NCBI GenBank assembly: GCA_016714045.1
Contig: JADJNY010000005.1
Coordinates: 372,001-436,000 of the forward strand
DNA: 64,000 nucleotides
DNA from: Planctomycetota bacterium
GTDB lineage: Bacteria; Planctomycetota; UBA1135; GCA-002686595
Direction: 5' to 3'
Numbering within the stretch: position 1 is the stretch's first letter; each line of letters starts with the position of its first letter. Under the pieces are notes generated by a model. It was not told the DNA's origin. It did not search any database and saw nothing but the letters and a program-made list of their open reading frames with translations. The translations under genes were made by a program, and so were the position numbers. Shown here one piece after another: positions 54,243 through 62,863 of this stretch.

Positions 54243-54893
54243 ATGATCATCGCCATCGACGGTCCCGCCGGGAGCGGGAAGAGCACGGTCGCGCGCCGCC
54301 TCGCCGCGGAGCTCGGTCTCACCTTCCTCGACACCGGCGCCATGTACCGCGCCGTGACGCTCGCGGCGCTCGAGCGCGACGTCGAGCCAATGGACGAACA
54401 CGCGTGCGGCGAGCTCGCGCAGTCCCTGCGCCTCGTGTTCGACGTGGACGGCAGGATCCGCATCGACGGGAAGCCGGGCGAGCCCGCGATCCGCTCCGAC
54501 GAGGTCACGCGCTGGGTGTCCGCGGTCTCCGCCCACCCCCGCGTGCGCGCAGCGATCGTGCCGCAGCAGCGCTCGCAGGCCGGCCGCGGGCTCGGCATCG
54601 TCGCGGAGGGCCGCGACATCGGGACGGTCGTCTTCCCGAGCGCGGACGTGAAGTTCTACCTCACCGCCTCGGCCGAGGAGCGCGCGCGCCGTCGCGCGCT
54701 CGAGCGCGGCGAACCCGAGCGCTTCCACGAGTTCCTCGCGGACATCCAGCGGCGCGACCACCACGACTCGACGCGCCACGACTCGCCATTGAAGCAGGCG
54801 GACGACGCGATCCTGGTCGACACGGACGGCACCGACGCGGACGGCGTCGTCGCGAAGCTCCTCGAGGTGGTCCGTGGCGGACGAAGCGGCTGA
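54243..54893 (+). CDS. cmk: cytidylate kinase
   Basis: 216 residues from ATG 54243 (ATG 54216 would add nine). Phosphorylates CMP and dCMP. P-loop IIAIDGPAGSGKSTVARRLA, CMP-binding FLDTGAMYRAVT, VRAAIVPQQR, GIVAEGRDIGTVVFPSADVKFYLTASAEERARRR and the C-terminal lid region RRDHHDSTRHDSPLKQADDAILVDT, all standard. Overlaps the plsC start by 20 bases, a pairing seen in many bacteria (Cmk with an acyltransferase). Confidence 0.96.
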   Translation: MIIAIDGPAGSGKSTVARRLAAELGLTFLDTGAMYRAVTLAALERDVEPMDEHACGELAQSLRLVFDVDGRIRIDGKPGEPAIRSDEVTRWVSAVSAHPRVRAAIVPQQRSQAGRGLGIVAEGRDIGTVVFPSADVKFYLTASAEERARRRALERGEPERFHEFLADIQRRDHHDSTRHDSPLKQADDAILVDTDGTDADGVVAKLLEVVRGGRSG

Positions 54894-55638
54894 CGCGCCG
54901 GTGGGGAAGGCGCGGGGGAACGCTCCCGCCGGAGCAGCGCCGGAGCGGCGCGCGGAGCGCGAGCAAGACCGTTCGCGCGACCGCGAGCGCGACGCCTCGG
55001 GCCCGGACGAGCCCGTCCTGGTCGACAAGACGTGGGTCTACCACACGTGTTGGACCGGCGCGTGGCTCTACACGAAGCTCTACCACCGCCTGCGCGTCGA
55101 GGGGTACGAGAACATCCCGAAGGAGGGCGGCGCGGTGCTCGCGTCGAACCACCAGTCGCACCTCGACATCCTCACGATCGCGTCGAGCAACCGCCGCCAC
55201 GTCGCGTTCGTCGCGCGCGACACGCTTGCGCACTGGAAGTGGCTCGCGTTCACGATGCGCGGGTGTGGTGCGATCCTGATCCAGCGCAATTCGAGCGACC
55301 GCAAGGCGCTGCGCGCGATGGCCCAGCACCTCGAGCGCGGCGACCTCGTCGTCATCTTCCCCGAGGGCACGCGCACGCAGGACGGCGCGCTCGGCGAGTT
55401 CAAGGGCGGCGCGCTGCTCGCCGCGCGCATGGCCAAGGTGCCGATCGTGCCCGTCGGCACGCGCGGTGCGATCGAGGCGTGGCCCCGTTCGCGGCCGATC
55501 CCGTTCCCCAAGCAGATCGCCGTGCGCTTCGGCGCGCCGATCGACTCGGCCGCTCCGGACGCGCAGGCGCGGCTCGTCGTCGCGGTGCAGTCGATGATCG
55601 GCGACGGGCGCTACGGCTCGGTGCCGCCGACGCGCTAG
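54874..55638 (+). CDS. plsC: 1-acyl-sn-glycerol-3-phosphate acyltransferase (PlsC-like)
   Basis: 254 residues from GTG 54874, overlapping cmk. Converts lysophosphatidate to phosphatidate. The catalytic HX4D motif is NHQSHLD, followed by FVARDTLAHWKWLAFTMRGCGAILIQR and the acyl-acceptor motif FPEGTRTQDGALGEFKGG, then VPIVPVGTRG. The first ~45 residues are charged and low-complexity (ADEAADAPVGKARGNAPAGAAPERRAERE), so the true start might be downstream. Membrane association is expected from the family. Converges on the GNAT gene with a 31-base gap. Confidence 0.93.
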   Translation: MADEAADAPVGKARGNAPAGAAPERRAEREQDRSRDRERDASGPDEPVLVDKTWVYHTCWTGAWLYTKLYHRLRVEGYENIPKEGGAVLASNHQSHLDILTIASSNRRHVAFVARDTLAHWKWLAFTMRGCGAILIQRNSSDRKALRAMAQHLERGDLVVIFPEGTRTQDGALGEFKGGALLAARMAKVPIVPVGTRGAIEAWPRSRPIPFPKQIAVRFGAPIDSAAPDAQARLVVAVQSMIGDGRYGSVPPTR

Positions 55639-55669
55639 CGCCGACGCTCGCCGCATGACGCCCGCGTCG

Positions 55670-56365
55670 TCAGCGGAACGCGGAGCCGCGGCGCTTTTCG
55701 CTGGGGAACTCGAGGCTCTTTCGGCCGAGCGCGTCGAACGCTTCGCAGCGCGCGCGGCTGGCGGGGCTCTCCGCGTACTCGCCGGCGAGCAGGGAGAACA
55801 CCTGCTTGTGCGCGAGCGTTCCATCGCCCCGCGCGAGACGCAGGCGCAGCACGCCGTCCTCGCGGAAGCCGAGCTTGCGCGCGACCGCCGCGCTGCGCAC
55901 GTTGTCGACCTCGCAGTGGAGTTCGACGCGCTCGAGCCGGTCGACCTCGAAGCCGACGCGCACGAGCGCGCTCGCGGCCTCGGTCGCGAATCCCTGACCC
56001 GCGAAGCGGCTCGCGACCCAGTAGCCGAGCTCGCGCACGCTGCGTTCCTGGCGTCGAGTCGCGGGCGTGCCCGTCGACACGGGGTGCAGGCCTGCGCCGC
56101 CGACGACCGCGCCCTCGTCGCGCGTGAAGAGGCCGTAGCTCCAGTCGCGGTCGAGGTCGAAGCGCCCGCGGAACTGCCGCAGGAGCTCCATCTTCATCTC
56201 GATCGTCTGCGGCTCGTCGCGCGCCCAGGGCATCCACGGCAGGAGGTGCTCCAGGCTCGCGTCGATGGCCTCCTTCAGCTTCGGCGCGTCGCGGGGATTC
56301 CAGCAGCGCACGACGAGGCGCGGTGTCTCGATGCGGTACGCGGGCGGTGACGACTGTCCGTACAT
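55670..56365 (-). CDS. GNAT-family N-acetyltransferase, RimJ/RimL-like
   Basis: 231 residues. RIETPRLVVRCWNPRDAPKLKEAIDAS at the start, DWSYGLFTRDEGAVVGGAGLH in the middle, and the acetyl-CoA region ELGYWVASRFAGQGFATEAASALVRVGFEVDRLERVELHCEVDNVRSAAVARKLGF, matching the ribosomal-protein alanine acetyltransferase branch. May acetylate a protein N-terminus or a small amine. The last ~40 residues (after LLAGEYAE) are unlike the family. 21 bases downstream of the DASS transporter on the same strand. Confidence 0.9.
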   Translation of the reverse strand: MYGQSSPPAYRIETPRLVVRCWNPRDAPKLKEAIDASLEHLLPWMPWARDEPQTIEMKMELLRQFRGRFDLDRDWSYGLFTRDEGAVVGGAGLHPVSTGTPATRRQERSVRELGYWVASRFAGQGFATEAASALVRVGFEVDRLERVELHCEVDNVRSAAVARKLGFREDGVLRLRLARGDGTLAHKQVFSLLAGEYAESPASRARCEAFDALGRKSLEFPSEKRRGSAFR

Positions 56366-56386
56366 GACCGCGGCGAGGATAGCGCG

Positions 56387-57853
56387 TCAGAGGAGGAATC
56401 CCACCGTCGCCGCGCACCACAGCCCGCACAGGAGCGCGGCGAGGAGGTCGAGCGCGACGCCCGCGCGCGCCATGCGCGGCACCGTGACGTAGCCCGAGCC
56501 GAACACGATCGCGTTCGGCGGCGTGCCGACCGGGAGCGCGAAGTCGCAGGACGCCGCGAGCGTCGCCGCGGCGACGAGCACGATCGCGCGCTCCGGCGGC
56601 GCGGCCTGCCACAGCACCGGCAGCAGCACCGCGACGGTCGCTGTGTTCGACGCGACCGCGGAGAGCGCGACGGAGAGCAGGGCCGCGGCGATCGCGGCGG
56701 GGAGGAGCGGCCAGCTCCCGAGCGAGCCGAGCCGCTCGGATGCGATCGCCGCGAGCCCGCCCGACTGGAGCGCGTCCGCGAGCGCGAGGCTGCCGCCGAG
56801 GAGGAGCAGCGTGCCCCACGAGAGGTGCTTGAGCTCGCGAATCGGCAACAACGGCCTCCCGCCGGGACGCGCGAGGAGCAGCACGAGCAGTGCGAGGACC
56901 GCGACGCCGGCTTCGACGTGCGCGCCGCGCAGTCCGGCGGGCGCGCCGAACGCGCGCAGCGCCTGCGTGAGCGGAGCGCTCGCGATCCACAGCGCCGCCG
57001 TGCCGGCGAAAATGGAGGCGACCGCGCGCTCGCCTGGGTTCCACGCGCCGAGCCGTCGCCGTTCCTCGCGGATCGACGCGAGCGTCGGCACGGTGCTCGG
57101 AGCGTCGCTACGGCCCAGCCGCCAGAGGACGAACCACGTGGCGGGCAGCATCAAGAGGACGAACGGGAGCCCGAACGCCGAGAACTGCAGGAACGAGACC
57201 GACCGGTCGGCCTCGCGCTCGAGGAACGCGACGAGCTGCGCGTTCGGCGCCGTGCCGATCTTCGTCCCCATCCCGCCCAGGTTCGCCCCGTACGCCACCG
57301 CGAGCACGAGCGCGCAGCCGAACCGATCCAGCCGCCGGCCGCCGGCGTGGCCCTCGAGCTCGCGCACGAGCGCCAGTGCGATCGGCAACATCAGCGCGGC
57401 GCTCGCCGTGTTCGAGATCCACATGGAGACGAACGCGGTCGAGGCGAGGACGCCCAGGCAGAGGCGCGGCGGAGACGTCCCGACGCGCGCGAGCACGAAG
57501 AGCGCGAGGCGCCGGTGCAGGTTCCACCGCTCGAGCGCGGCGGCGATCGCGAGACCGCCGAGGAACAGGAACACGTAGGCGTCGAGGTAGGCCTTCGAGC
57601 ACGCGCCTAGCGCCTCGACGTGCGATTGACTGGCGAGGGGCAGGCCGGGGAGGACGACGAGCGGGAGGCACGCGGTCCAGGCCATCGGCACGGCCTCGGC
57701 GAGCCACCACGTCGCCATCCAGAGCGCGAGTCCGGCGGCGCGTGCCGCGTCGTTGCTCCCGAGCGCTCGTGCGAGCGGCGTGTCGAACACCGCGAACGCG
57801 AGCCAGAGCGCGGGGCCGAGCACGAGCGCGGCGCGACGCACGGCGATTCCCAT
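56387..57853 (-). CDS. DASS-family (SLC13) anion/dicarboxylate:Na+ symporter
   Basis: 488 residues, about eleven to twelve hydrophobic helices. Two SNT motifs, one per inverted repeat: SMWISNTASAALMLPI and AVASNTATVAVLLPV, which line the substrate and Na+ sites of VcINDY-type transporters. Also TWWLAEAVPMAWTACLPLVVLPGL and NLGGMGTKIGTAPNAQLVAFL (first GTxPN-like element) and FALPVGTPPNAIVFGSGYV (second). Likely imports C4-dicarboxylates; sulfate or phosphate is the alternative. 75 bases downstream of cheR on the same strand; no functional link is evident. Confidence 0.94.
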   Translation of the reverse strand: MGIAVRRAALVLGPALWLAFAVFDTPLARALGSNDAARAAGLALWMATWWLAEAVPMAWTACLPLVVLPGLPLASQSHVEALGACSKAYLDAYVFLFLGGLAIAAALERWNLHRRLALFVLARVGTSPPRLCLGVLASTAFVSMWISNTASAALMLPIALALVRELEGHAGGRRLDRFGCALVLAVAYGANLGGMGTKIGTAPNAQLVAFLEREADRSVSFLQFSAFGLPFVLLMLPATWFVLWRLGRSDAPSTVPTLASIREERRRLGAWNPGERAVASIFAGTAALWIASAPLTQALRAFGAPAGLRGAHVEAGVAVLALLVLLLARPGGRPLLPIRELKHLSWGTLLLLGGSLALADALQSGGLAAIASERLGSLGSWPLLPAAIAAALLSVALSAVASNTATVAVLLPVLWQAAPPERAIVLVAAATLAASCDFALPVGTPPNAIVFGSGYVTVPRMARAGVALDLLAALLCGLWCAATVGFLL

Positions 57854-57928
57854 GCGAGCACTCTACGCGAGTCCAGCGCCCGCGTCAGCGCGCGAGCTCG
57901 CGGTCGCCGGACGCGACCGCGCCGCGCA

Positions 57929-58744
57929 TCACAGGCGGTAGCACCACGTCGTGCCGGCCTGCGAGCGCTTGAAGTTCTCGTCGATCGACAGCGTCGTCTC
58001 GGCGCCGCCGAGGAACAGGTAGCCGTCGGATCGGAGCAGCTTGCGGATGTTTCCGAGGATCGCGCGCTTGGTCGGGAGGTCGAAGTAGATCAGCACGTTC
58101 CGGATGAAGACGATGTCGAACTGCGGCATCGAGGGCCACGGCTTGATCAAGTTCAGCTCGCGGAACTCGATCATGCTCCGCAGCTCTTGCTTCACCTGCC
58201 AGTCGCTCCCGCGCTTCTCGAAGTACTTGACGAGGTACTTCGCGGGCAAGCCGCGGTTGACCTCGAGCTGCGAGTAGATGCCCTCGCGTGAACGGCGCAG
58301 CATCTCCTGCGACAGGTCCGTCGCGATGAAGCGGATGCGCCACTCGATCAGGGCTGGGAAGTTCTCCCGGAGCAGCATCGCGATCGTGTAGGGCTCCTGA
58401 CCGCTCGAGCTCGCCGCGCACCACAGGTTGAGCGCGCGCTCGTTGCTCCGCGCCTTGATCAGGTCGGGGAGGATGTGCGTGCGGAGGGCCTCGAACGGGT
58501 GGACGTCGCGGAAGAATGAGGTCTCGTTCGTGGTCATCGCCTCGATGACCTTGTCCGTGAGGTCGCCGCGCGGGTCGACGCGCAGGCGCGCGACGAGTTC
58601 GCCGATGCCCGGCAGACCGGCGCTGCGCGCGACGGGGCCGAGGCGCGATTCGGCGAGGTACTCCTTGCCGGGGTCGAGCACGATCGCGGAGCGCTCGCGC
58701 ACGAAGGTCTGGAGGAACGCGAAGTCGGGGGCAGTGATCGGCAT
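57929..58744 (-). CDS. cheR: chemotaxis protein methyltransferase CheR
   Basis: 271 residues. Methylates glutamates of chemoreceptors with SAM. N-terminal CheR domain (DFAFLQTFVRERSAIVLDPGKEYLAESRL) and catalytic domain with TTNETSFFRDVHPFEAL, NLWCAASSSGQEPYTIAMLL (SAM loop), FIATDLSQEMLRRSREGIYSQLEVNRGLP, DIVFIRNVLIYFD and YLFLGGAETTL. Strong GAGGAGAG before the ATG. No TPR tail. Last gene of the chemotaxis operon, ten bases after cheB. Confidence 0.97.
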   Translation of the reverse strand: MPITAPDFAFLQTFVRERSAIVLDPGKEYLAESRLGPVARSAGLPGIGELVARLRVDPRGDLTDKVIEAMTTNETSFFRDVHPFEALRTHILPDLIKARSNERALNLWCAASSSGQEPYTIAMLLRENFPALIEWRIRFIATDLSQEMLRRSREGIYSQLEVNRGLPAKYLVKYFEKRGSDWQVKQELRSMIEFRELNLIKPWPSMPQFDIVFIRNVLIYFDLPTKRAILGNIRKLLRSDGYLFLGGAETTLSIDENFKRSQAGTTWCYRL

Positions 58745-58754
58745 GGTGCTCTCC

Positions 58755-59897
58755 TCAACCCCGGTTGCGGGTCTCCTGTCGCAGGCGGCTGTCGCGCACG
58801 CGGCGCGATAGTTCGACCCCGATCTCTCCCAGCGGCAGTACGCGGTCGGCCAAGCCGGTCTGCGCCACGTAGCCCGGCATGCCCCAGACGACGCTGGTCG
58901 CCTCGTCTTGGACGACGACCTGCGCTCCGAGATCCGAGAGCGTCTGGCAGCCGCGCAGTCCGTCTTGGCCCATCCCCGTCAGGACGCAGGCAAGCACGTC
59001 GCCGCCGTAGACCTGGGCCACCGAACGGAAGAGGACGTCCACCGCCGGCCGGCACGAGTTCTCGGGCGGGTCCTGGTTCGTCTCGAGCACGACGCGCACC
59101 CCCTGGCGCTTCAAGGTCATGTGGAAGTTGCCCGGTGCGACGTAGACCGTGTTCGGCTCCAGCGCCATGCCCGCGACGGCTTCGACGACGTGCACGGCGC
59201 ACTTCTGGTCGAGGCGTTCGGCGAGGAGGCGCGTGAACATCGGCGGCATGTGTTGCACGAGCACGACCGGCACGCCGAGGTCCGCGGGGAGGAGCGGCAG
59301 CACTGCCTCGAGCGCGTTCGGTCCTCCGGTCGAGCACCCGATCGCGACGACCGAGACCGGGCGCGGCCCGCCCGAGGCGCGCGGTTTCGCGGGCAGTGGC
59401 GGCCGCGGCGTGCGGGTCGTCGTCGCCGTGAGCGGGGGCGTGGCCGACGAGCGGGGCGCAGTCGTCGTCGAGGGATTCGACCGCAATACATCGCGGCAGA
59501 GCGACTTGATCCGGGGCACGAGCTCGTCGCGGACCCGCTCCATCGCGGTCCCGAAACTCCCCGTGTTCGACGGCTTGGTGACGTAGTCGCTCGCTCCAGA
59601 GGCGAGCGCTTCGAGCGTGGCGCTGGCGCCGTGCTCCGTGAGCGTACTGAACATGATCACGGGTAGTTTCGGCCAGGTCTTGCGGAGCTCGCGCAGCGTC
59701 GCGAGCCCGTCGAGCTCCGGCATCTCGACGTCGAGCGTGATCAGGTCGGGGTTCACCTGCGGGATCTTCGCGAGGGCGAGGCGACCGTTCGACGCGTAGC
59801 CACAGACTTCGAGCTCCGGATCTTGCGCGAGCAGATCACAGACGAGCTTGCGCACGACCACGGCGTCGTCGACCACGAGGACACGGATGCGGCGCAT
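58755..59897 (-). CDS. cheB: chemotaxis response regulator protein-glutamate methylesterase CheB
   Basis: 380 residues. Receiver domain 1-~125 (VLVVDDAVVVRKL, phospho-acceptor in TLDVEMPELDGL, FSTLTEHGASATLEALASGASDYVTKP), a Thr/Pro/Arg-rich linker, then the methylesterase with the Ser-His-Asp triad in VAIGCSTGGPNAL, VQHMPPMFT and CVLTGMGQDGLRG. Removes methyl groups from receptors, opposing CheR. Two bases after cheY and ten before cheR. Confidence 0.97.
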   Translation of the reverse strand: MRRIRVLVVDDAVVVRKLVCDLLAQDPELEVCGYASNGRLALAKIPQVNPDLITLDVEMPELDGLATLRELRKTWPKLPVIMFSTLTEHGASATLEALASGASDYVTKPSNTGSFGTAMERVRDELVPRIKSLCRDVLRSNPSTTTAPRSSATPPLTATTTRTPRPPLPAKPRASGGPRPVSVVAIGCSTGGPNALEAVLPLLPADLGVPVVLVQHMPPMFTRLLAERLDQKCAVHVVEAVAGMALEPNTVYVAPGNFHMTLKRQGVRVVLETNQDPPENSCRPAVDVLFRSVAQVYGGDVLACVLTGMGQDGLRGCQTLSDLGAQVVVQDEATSVVWGMPGYVAQTGLADRVLPLGEIGVELSRRVRDSRLRQETRNRG

Positions 59898-59899
59898 GC

Positions 59900-60271
59900 T
59901 CAGCCCGCCGTGATCCCCAGGAGGCCGAGCTTCTCGAGGATGACGTCCTTCGTGAATGGTTTCATGACGTACTCGTCCGCGCCCGCGGTGAGCGCTTGTT
60001 GGACGTAGTCCATCTCCGTCTCGGTCGTGACCATCATGATCCGCATCTGGGGCTGGAGGCCCTGCCCGCGGACGTGGCGCACGAAGTCGATGCCCTTCAT
60101 GCGCGGCATGTTCCAGTCGACCAGCGCGAGGTCGAGCGTCCCGGCGTCCTTCAGCTTCTCGATCGCATCGATGCCGTCGCAGGCATCGACCACCTCGAAG
60201 CGCAGTTCGCGCAGGAGCTGGCTGAGGATGACGCGCATCGCCTTGGAATCGTCGACGACCAACGCTCGCAT
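59900..60271 (-). CDS. cheY: CheY-like chemotaxis response regulator
   Basis: 123 residues from ATG 60271; longer frames lack receiver homology. Single receiver domain: ALVVDDSKAMRVILSQLLREL, phospho-acceptor Asp in LALVDWNMPRMKGIDFV, MVTTETEMDYV (Thr switch) and EYVMKPFTKDVI (Lys). Carries the CheA signal to the motor or another output. Follows the chemoreceptor after a 186-base gap that contains a 12-base perfect stem. Confidence 0.95.
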   Translation of the reverse strand: MRALVVDDSKAMRVILSQLLRELRFEVVDACDGIDAIEKLKDAGTLDLALVDWNMPRMKGIDFVRHVRGQGLQPQMRIMMVTTETEMDYVQQALTAGADEYVMKPFTKDVILEKLGLLGITAG

Positions 60272-60401
60272 GGGGCAGTCCTCGGATCGGACGGGGGAAG
60301 TTCGGCTTCGGGGCGTGCTCGGTGCATTCGGCTGGACGTGAAGCGAGGCGTCCAGCGGGGTACTGCAGGACATCGACTACTCAGCTCGAGTTCTTGATGC
60401 T

Positions 60402-60437
60402 CGGAGCCGAACGCGCGACAAGCGACGTTCGGCTCCG
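60402..60437 (-). terminator. strong 12-bp hairpin between chemoreceptor and cheY
   Basis: cggagccgaacg (60402-60413) and cgttcggctccg (60426-60437) are perfectly complementary with a 12-base loop, 21 bases past the chemoreceptor stop. No T-run on the minus strand, so it may be attenuator, mRNA-stabiliser or factor-dependent terminator. Confidence 0.45.
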
Positions 60438-60457
60438 GTGTCGATGCGGCGCGCGGC

Positions 60458-62623
60458 TCAGGTGCGGAACCGCTGGACGAGCTTCTGCAGGTCGGAGGCC
60501 ATCCGCGATAGCTCCGCGGAAGCGCGCTGCGTGTCGGCGGCGCCGGACGAGGTGCCCTGCGCGGCCTGCGCGACGCCGGTGATGTTCTGCGTGATCTCGG
60601 AACTCCCGCGCGCGGCCTCGCCCACGTTGCGGGCGATCTCGTTCGTCGTCGCGGTCTGCTCCTCGACCGCGCCTGCGATCGTGGTTTGGATGCCGTTGAT
60701 CTGATGGATGATCTTCCCGATCTCCCCGATCGCGTGGACGGCGCCGTCCGTGTCCTTCTGGATCGCATCGATCTTCGCGCTGATCTCCTCGGTCGCGCGT
60801 GCCGTCTCCTTCGCGAGCTCCTTCACCTCGTTGGCGACGACGGCGAAGCCCTTGCCGGCCTCTCCGGCGCGCGCCGCCTCGATCGTCGCGTTGAGCGCGA
60901 GCAGGTTCGTCTGCTGCGCGATCGACGTGATGACCTTGACGACCTTTCCGATCTCCGCGGACGACTGGCCGAGCTTGGCGATCTGCCGGTTCGTCTCCTC
61001 GGCGACCTGCACGGCGCTGGTCGCGACCTTCGCGGCTTCGGCGGCGTTCTTCGAGATCTCGCGGATGCTCGCGCTCATTTCCTCGGTGCCGACCGCGACG
61101 GTCTGCACGTTCTTGCTGACTTGCTCCGAGGCCGCGGAGACGACGTTGGCCTGCGAGGCGGTCTCCTCCGCGTTCGAGCCCATCTGCTGGCTGACGGCGG
61201 TGAGCTCCTCCGACGCTCCCGCGAGCGACGTCGCGTTCTGCGCGATGGCTTGGATGCTCCCGCGCAGGTCGGTGAAGAGCCGGGTGAGCCCTTCGCCCAT
61301 GCGCCCGATCGCGTCCTCGCCGCGGACCGTGATTTCCTTCGTGAGGTCGCCCCGCGAGGCGGCATCGACCGCCGCCAGGAGGCCGTCGACCTTGCGCTGC
61401 AGCTCCTCCGCGGCGGCGCGCTCGCGCTCGTTCGCCTCGCGGACCTTGCGCTCGGTGGCGAGCTTCTCGGTGATCACCTCCCAGGTGACCATGGGGCCGA
61501 GGTAGTTCTTCTGGCTGTCGTACGTCGCGCTCACGAGCAGGTCGAGCGTCTCGGCGCCGAGCTGGATCTGCGCGCGGTGGGGCAGGTTTCGGGGATCGGC
61601 GAGCATCCGGCGCTGCTTCTCGGGCGCCTTGTGGAAGATGTCGATGGACTGACCGATCACCTGCTCGGCGCGGATGGGCAGGAGCTTCTCGATCGTCTTG
61701 AGCGTCCGCATCGACGCGGGGTTCGCGTAGCGGATCACGAGCTCCTTGTCCGCGTACATCATGTTGATGGGCGCGTTCTCCATCATCGAGCTGACGCGCG
61801 CCATCTCGTTCTCCAGGCGCACCCTCTCCGTGACGACCTCCCACGTGACCATCGGGCCGATGTACTGGCGCGCGGCGTCGAAGATCGGGCTCACCAACAG
61901 ATCGAGCGTCTCGTTCCCGAGCTGGATGCGCGTGCGGTGCGGGAGGTTCCGCGGATCGGAGAGCAGTCGACGTTGCTTCTCGGGCGCCTTGTGAAAGATG
62001 TCGATCGATTGCCCGAGGATGGCGGAGGGCGGGACGGGAAGCAGGTGCTTCAGCTTTTCCAGCGTCGTGAGCGACGCGGGGTTCAGGTAGCGGATGACGA
62101 AGTCCCGGTCGGCGAAGATGACGTTGACCGGCGCGTTGTCGAGCATCGCGCGATACTGCGTGTCGAGCTCGGACTTCGGTTCGGTCGTGGTGGGCGAGGA
62201 GAGGATGCTCGTGGTCATGGGTGGGACGTTCGCTGGCGTGGACAGGGGTTCGGGGTGGACGATGTCTGCGGCGAGCGGGGTGACCTTGGCCAACACTGCC
62301 TGGGCCAGCTCCGACGCGATGCCGAGCATCGAGAGCGTGTCCTGGAGGTGCTTCGCGACCCGTTCGAAGTGACGCGTTTCGATCGCCATGCGCGCGTGGA
62401 CTGCGCGCATGGGTCGACCCGCGTACACGGCCGGGCCGCCGAGGGCCTGAGTGAGGAACTGGACCTGGCGCGTGCGCAACCAGGCTCGATCGACGCCGCG
62501 GAAGAACGGCTCGAGCTCGGGGTCGGCCCACACCAGTCCATAGAAGACGTCGACAGCGGCCTCGATCGCGGGCGCGCCGCCGAGGCTCTGGAAGAGGGAC
62601 ACTTCGATCTCCGTGGTCGACAT
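60458..62623 (-). CDS. soluble methyl-accepting chemotaxis protein with N-terminal truncated hemoglobin and two PAS domains
   Basis: 721 residues from ATG 62623, with AGAGGT seven bases upstream. Residues ~8-122 are a group I truncated hemoglobin (FQSLGGAPAIEAAVDVFY, RQVQFLTQALGGP, HFERVAKHL). Against M. tuberculosis TrHbN from memory: Tyr28 (B10), Leu49 (E7), Gln53 (E11), Phe56 (E14) and proximal His85 (F8) all fit. Residues ~152-275 and ~272-395 are two PAS domains, near-identical over GQSIDIFHKAPEKQRR and DPRNLPHR. HAMP ~410-460, then the coiled-coil signalling domain with NATIEAARAGEAGKGFAVVANEVKELA. No transmembrane helix, so cytoplasmic. Predicted to sense O2, NO or CO through haem and control CheA. 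No C-terminal CheR-tether pentapeptide. Inside a che operon. Confidence 0.93.
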   Translation of the reverse strand: MSTTEIEVSLFQSLGGAPAIEAAVDVFYGLVWADPELEPFFRGVDRAWLRTRQVQFLTQALGGPAVYAGRPMRAVHARMAIETRHFERVAKHLQDTLSMLGIASELAQAVLAKVTPLAADIVHPEPLSTPANVPPMTTSILSSPTTTEPKSELDTQYRAMLDNAPVNVIFADRDFVIRYLNPASLTTLEKLKHLLPVPPSAILGQSIDIFHKAPEKQRRLLSDPRNLPHRTRIQLGNETLDLLVSPIFDAARQYIGPMVTWEVVTERVRLENEMARVSSMMENAPINMMYADKELVIRYANPASMRTLKTIEKLLPIRAEQVIGQSIDIFHKAPEKQRRMLADPRNLPHRAQIQLGAETLDLLVSATYDSQKNYLGPMVTWEVITEKLATERKVREANERERAAAEELQRKVDGLLAAVDAASRGDLTKEITVRGEDAIGRMGEGLTRLFTDLRGSIQAIAQNATSLAGASEELTAVSQQMGSNAEETASQANVVSAASEQVSKNVQTVAVGTEEMSASIREISKNAAEAAKVATSAVQVAEETNRQIAKLGQSSAEIGKVVKVITSIAQQTNLLALNATIEAARAGEAGKGFAVVANEVKELAKETARATEEISAKIDAIQKDTDGAVHAIGEIGKIIHQINGIQTTIAGAVEEQTATTNEIARNVGEAARGSSEITQNITGVAQAAQGTSSGAADTQRASAELSRMASDLQKLVQRFRT
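61568..62027 (-). repeat. 360-base (120-residue) tandem repeat of PAS-encoding DNA
   Basis: The two PAS domains are encoded in units offset by exactly 360 bases. The tract around 61621 and that around 61981 share tens of nearly identical bases (cgggcgcctt gtg[g/a]aagatg tcgat). A fairly recent intragenic duplication. Confidence 0.8.
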
Positions 62624-62863
62624 GGGCGAAACCTCTGTGCGGTCATCGACGCGCGCCGACGAGCGCGACATTTCAAGGTTGTGATCCTCGTCGCTTCGTC
62701 TCGCAGTTTTCGAGTCCGTCCTTCCGTCAAGGTCAGACACGGTCGTGTCTTGCGAGCGTCGACGCCGCGCGGTCCGAACGACGCACTCCGTGCTCTGGAA
62801 TGCGCGACGGCCGCCGTGCTGCGCGCACGGCGGCCGTCGTCGATCGAGTTCGAGCGAGCTCGG
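62624..62863. other. intergenic region between cheW and the chemoreceptor
   Basis: 240 bases with no gene. Holds the inverted repeat agacac/gtgtct with GGTC loop (62735-62750) and, on the minus strand, a TTGACG hexamer close by without a clear -10. More A/T than the surroundings. Probably carries an internal promoter for the chemoreceptor. Confidence 0.4.
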
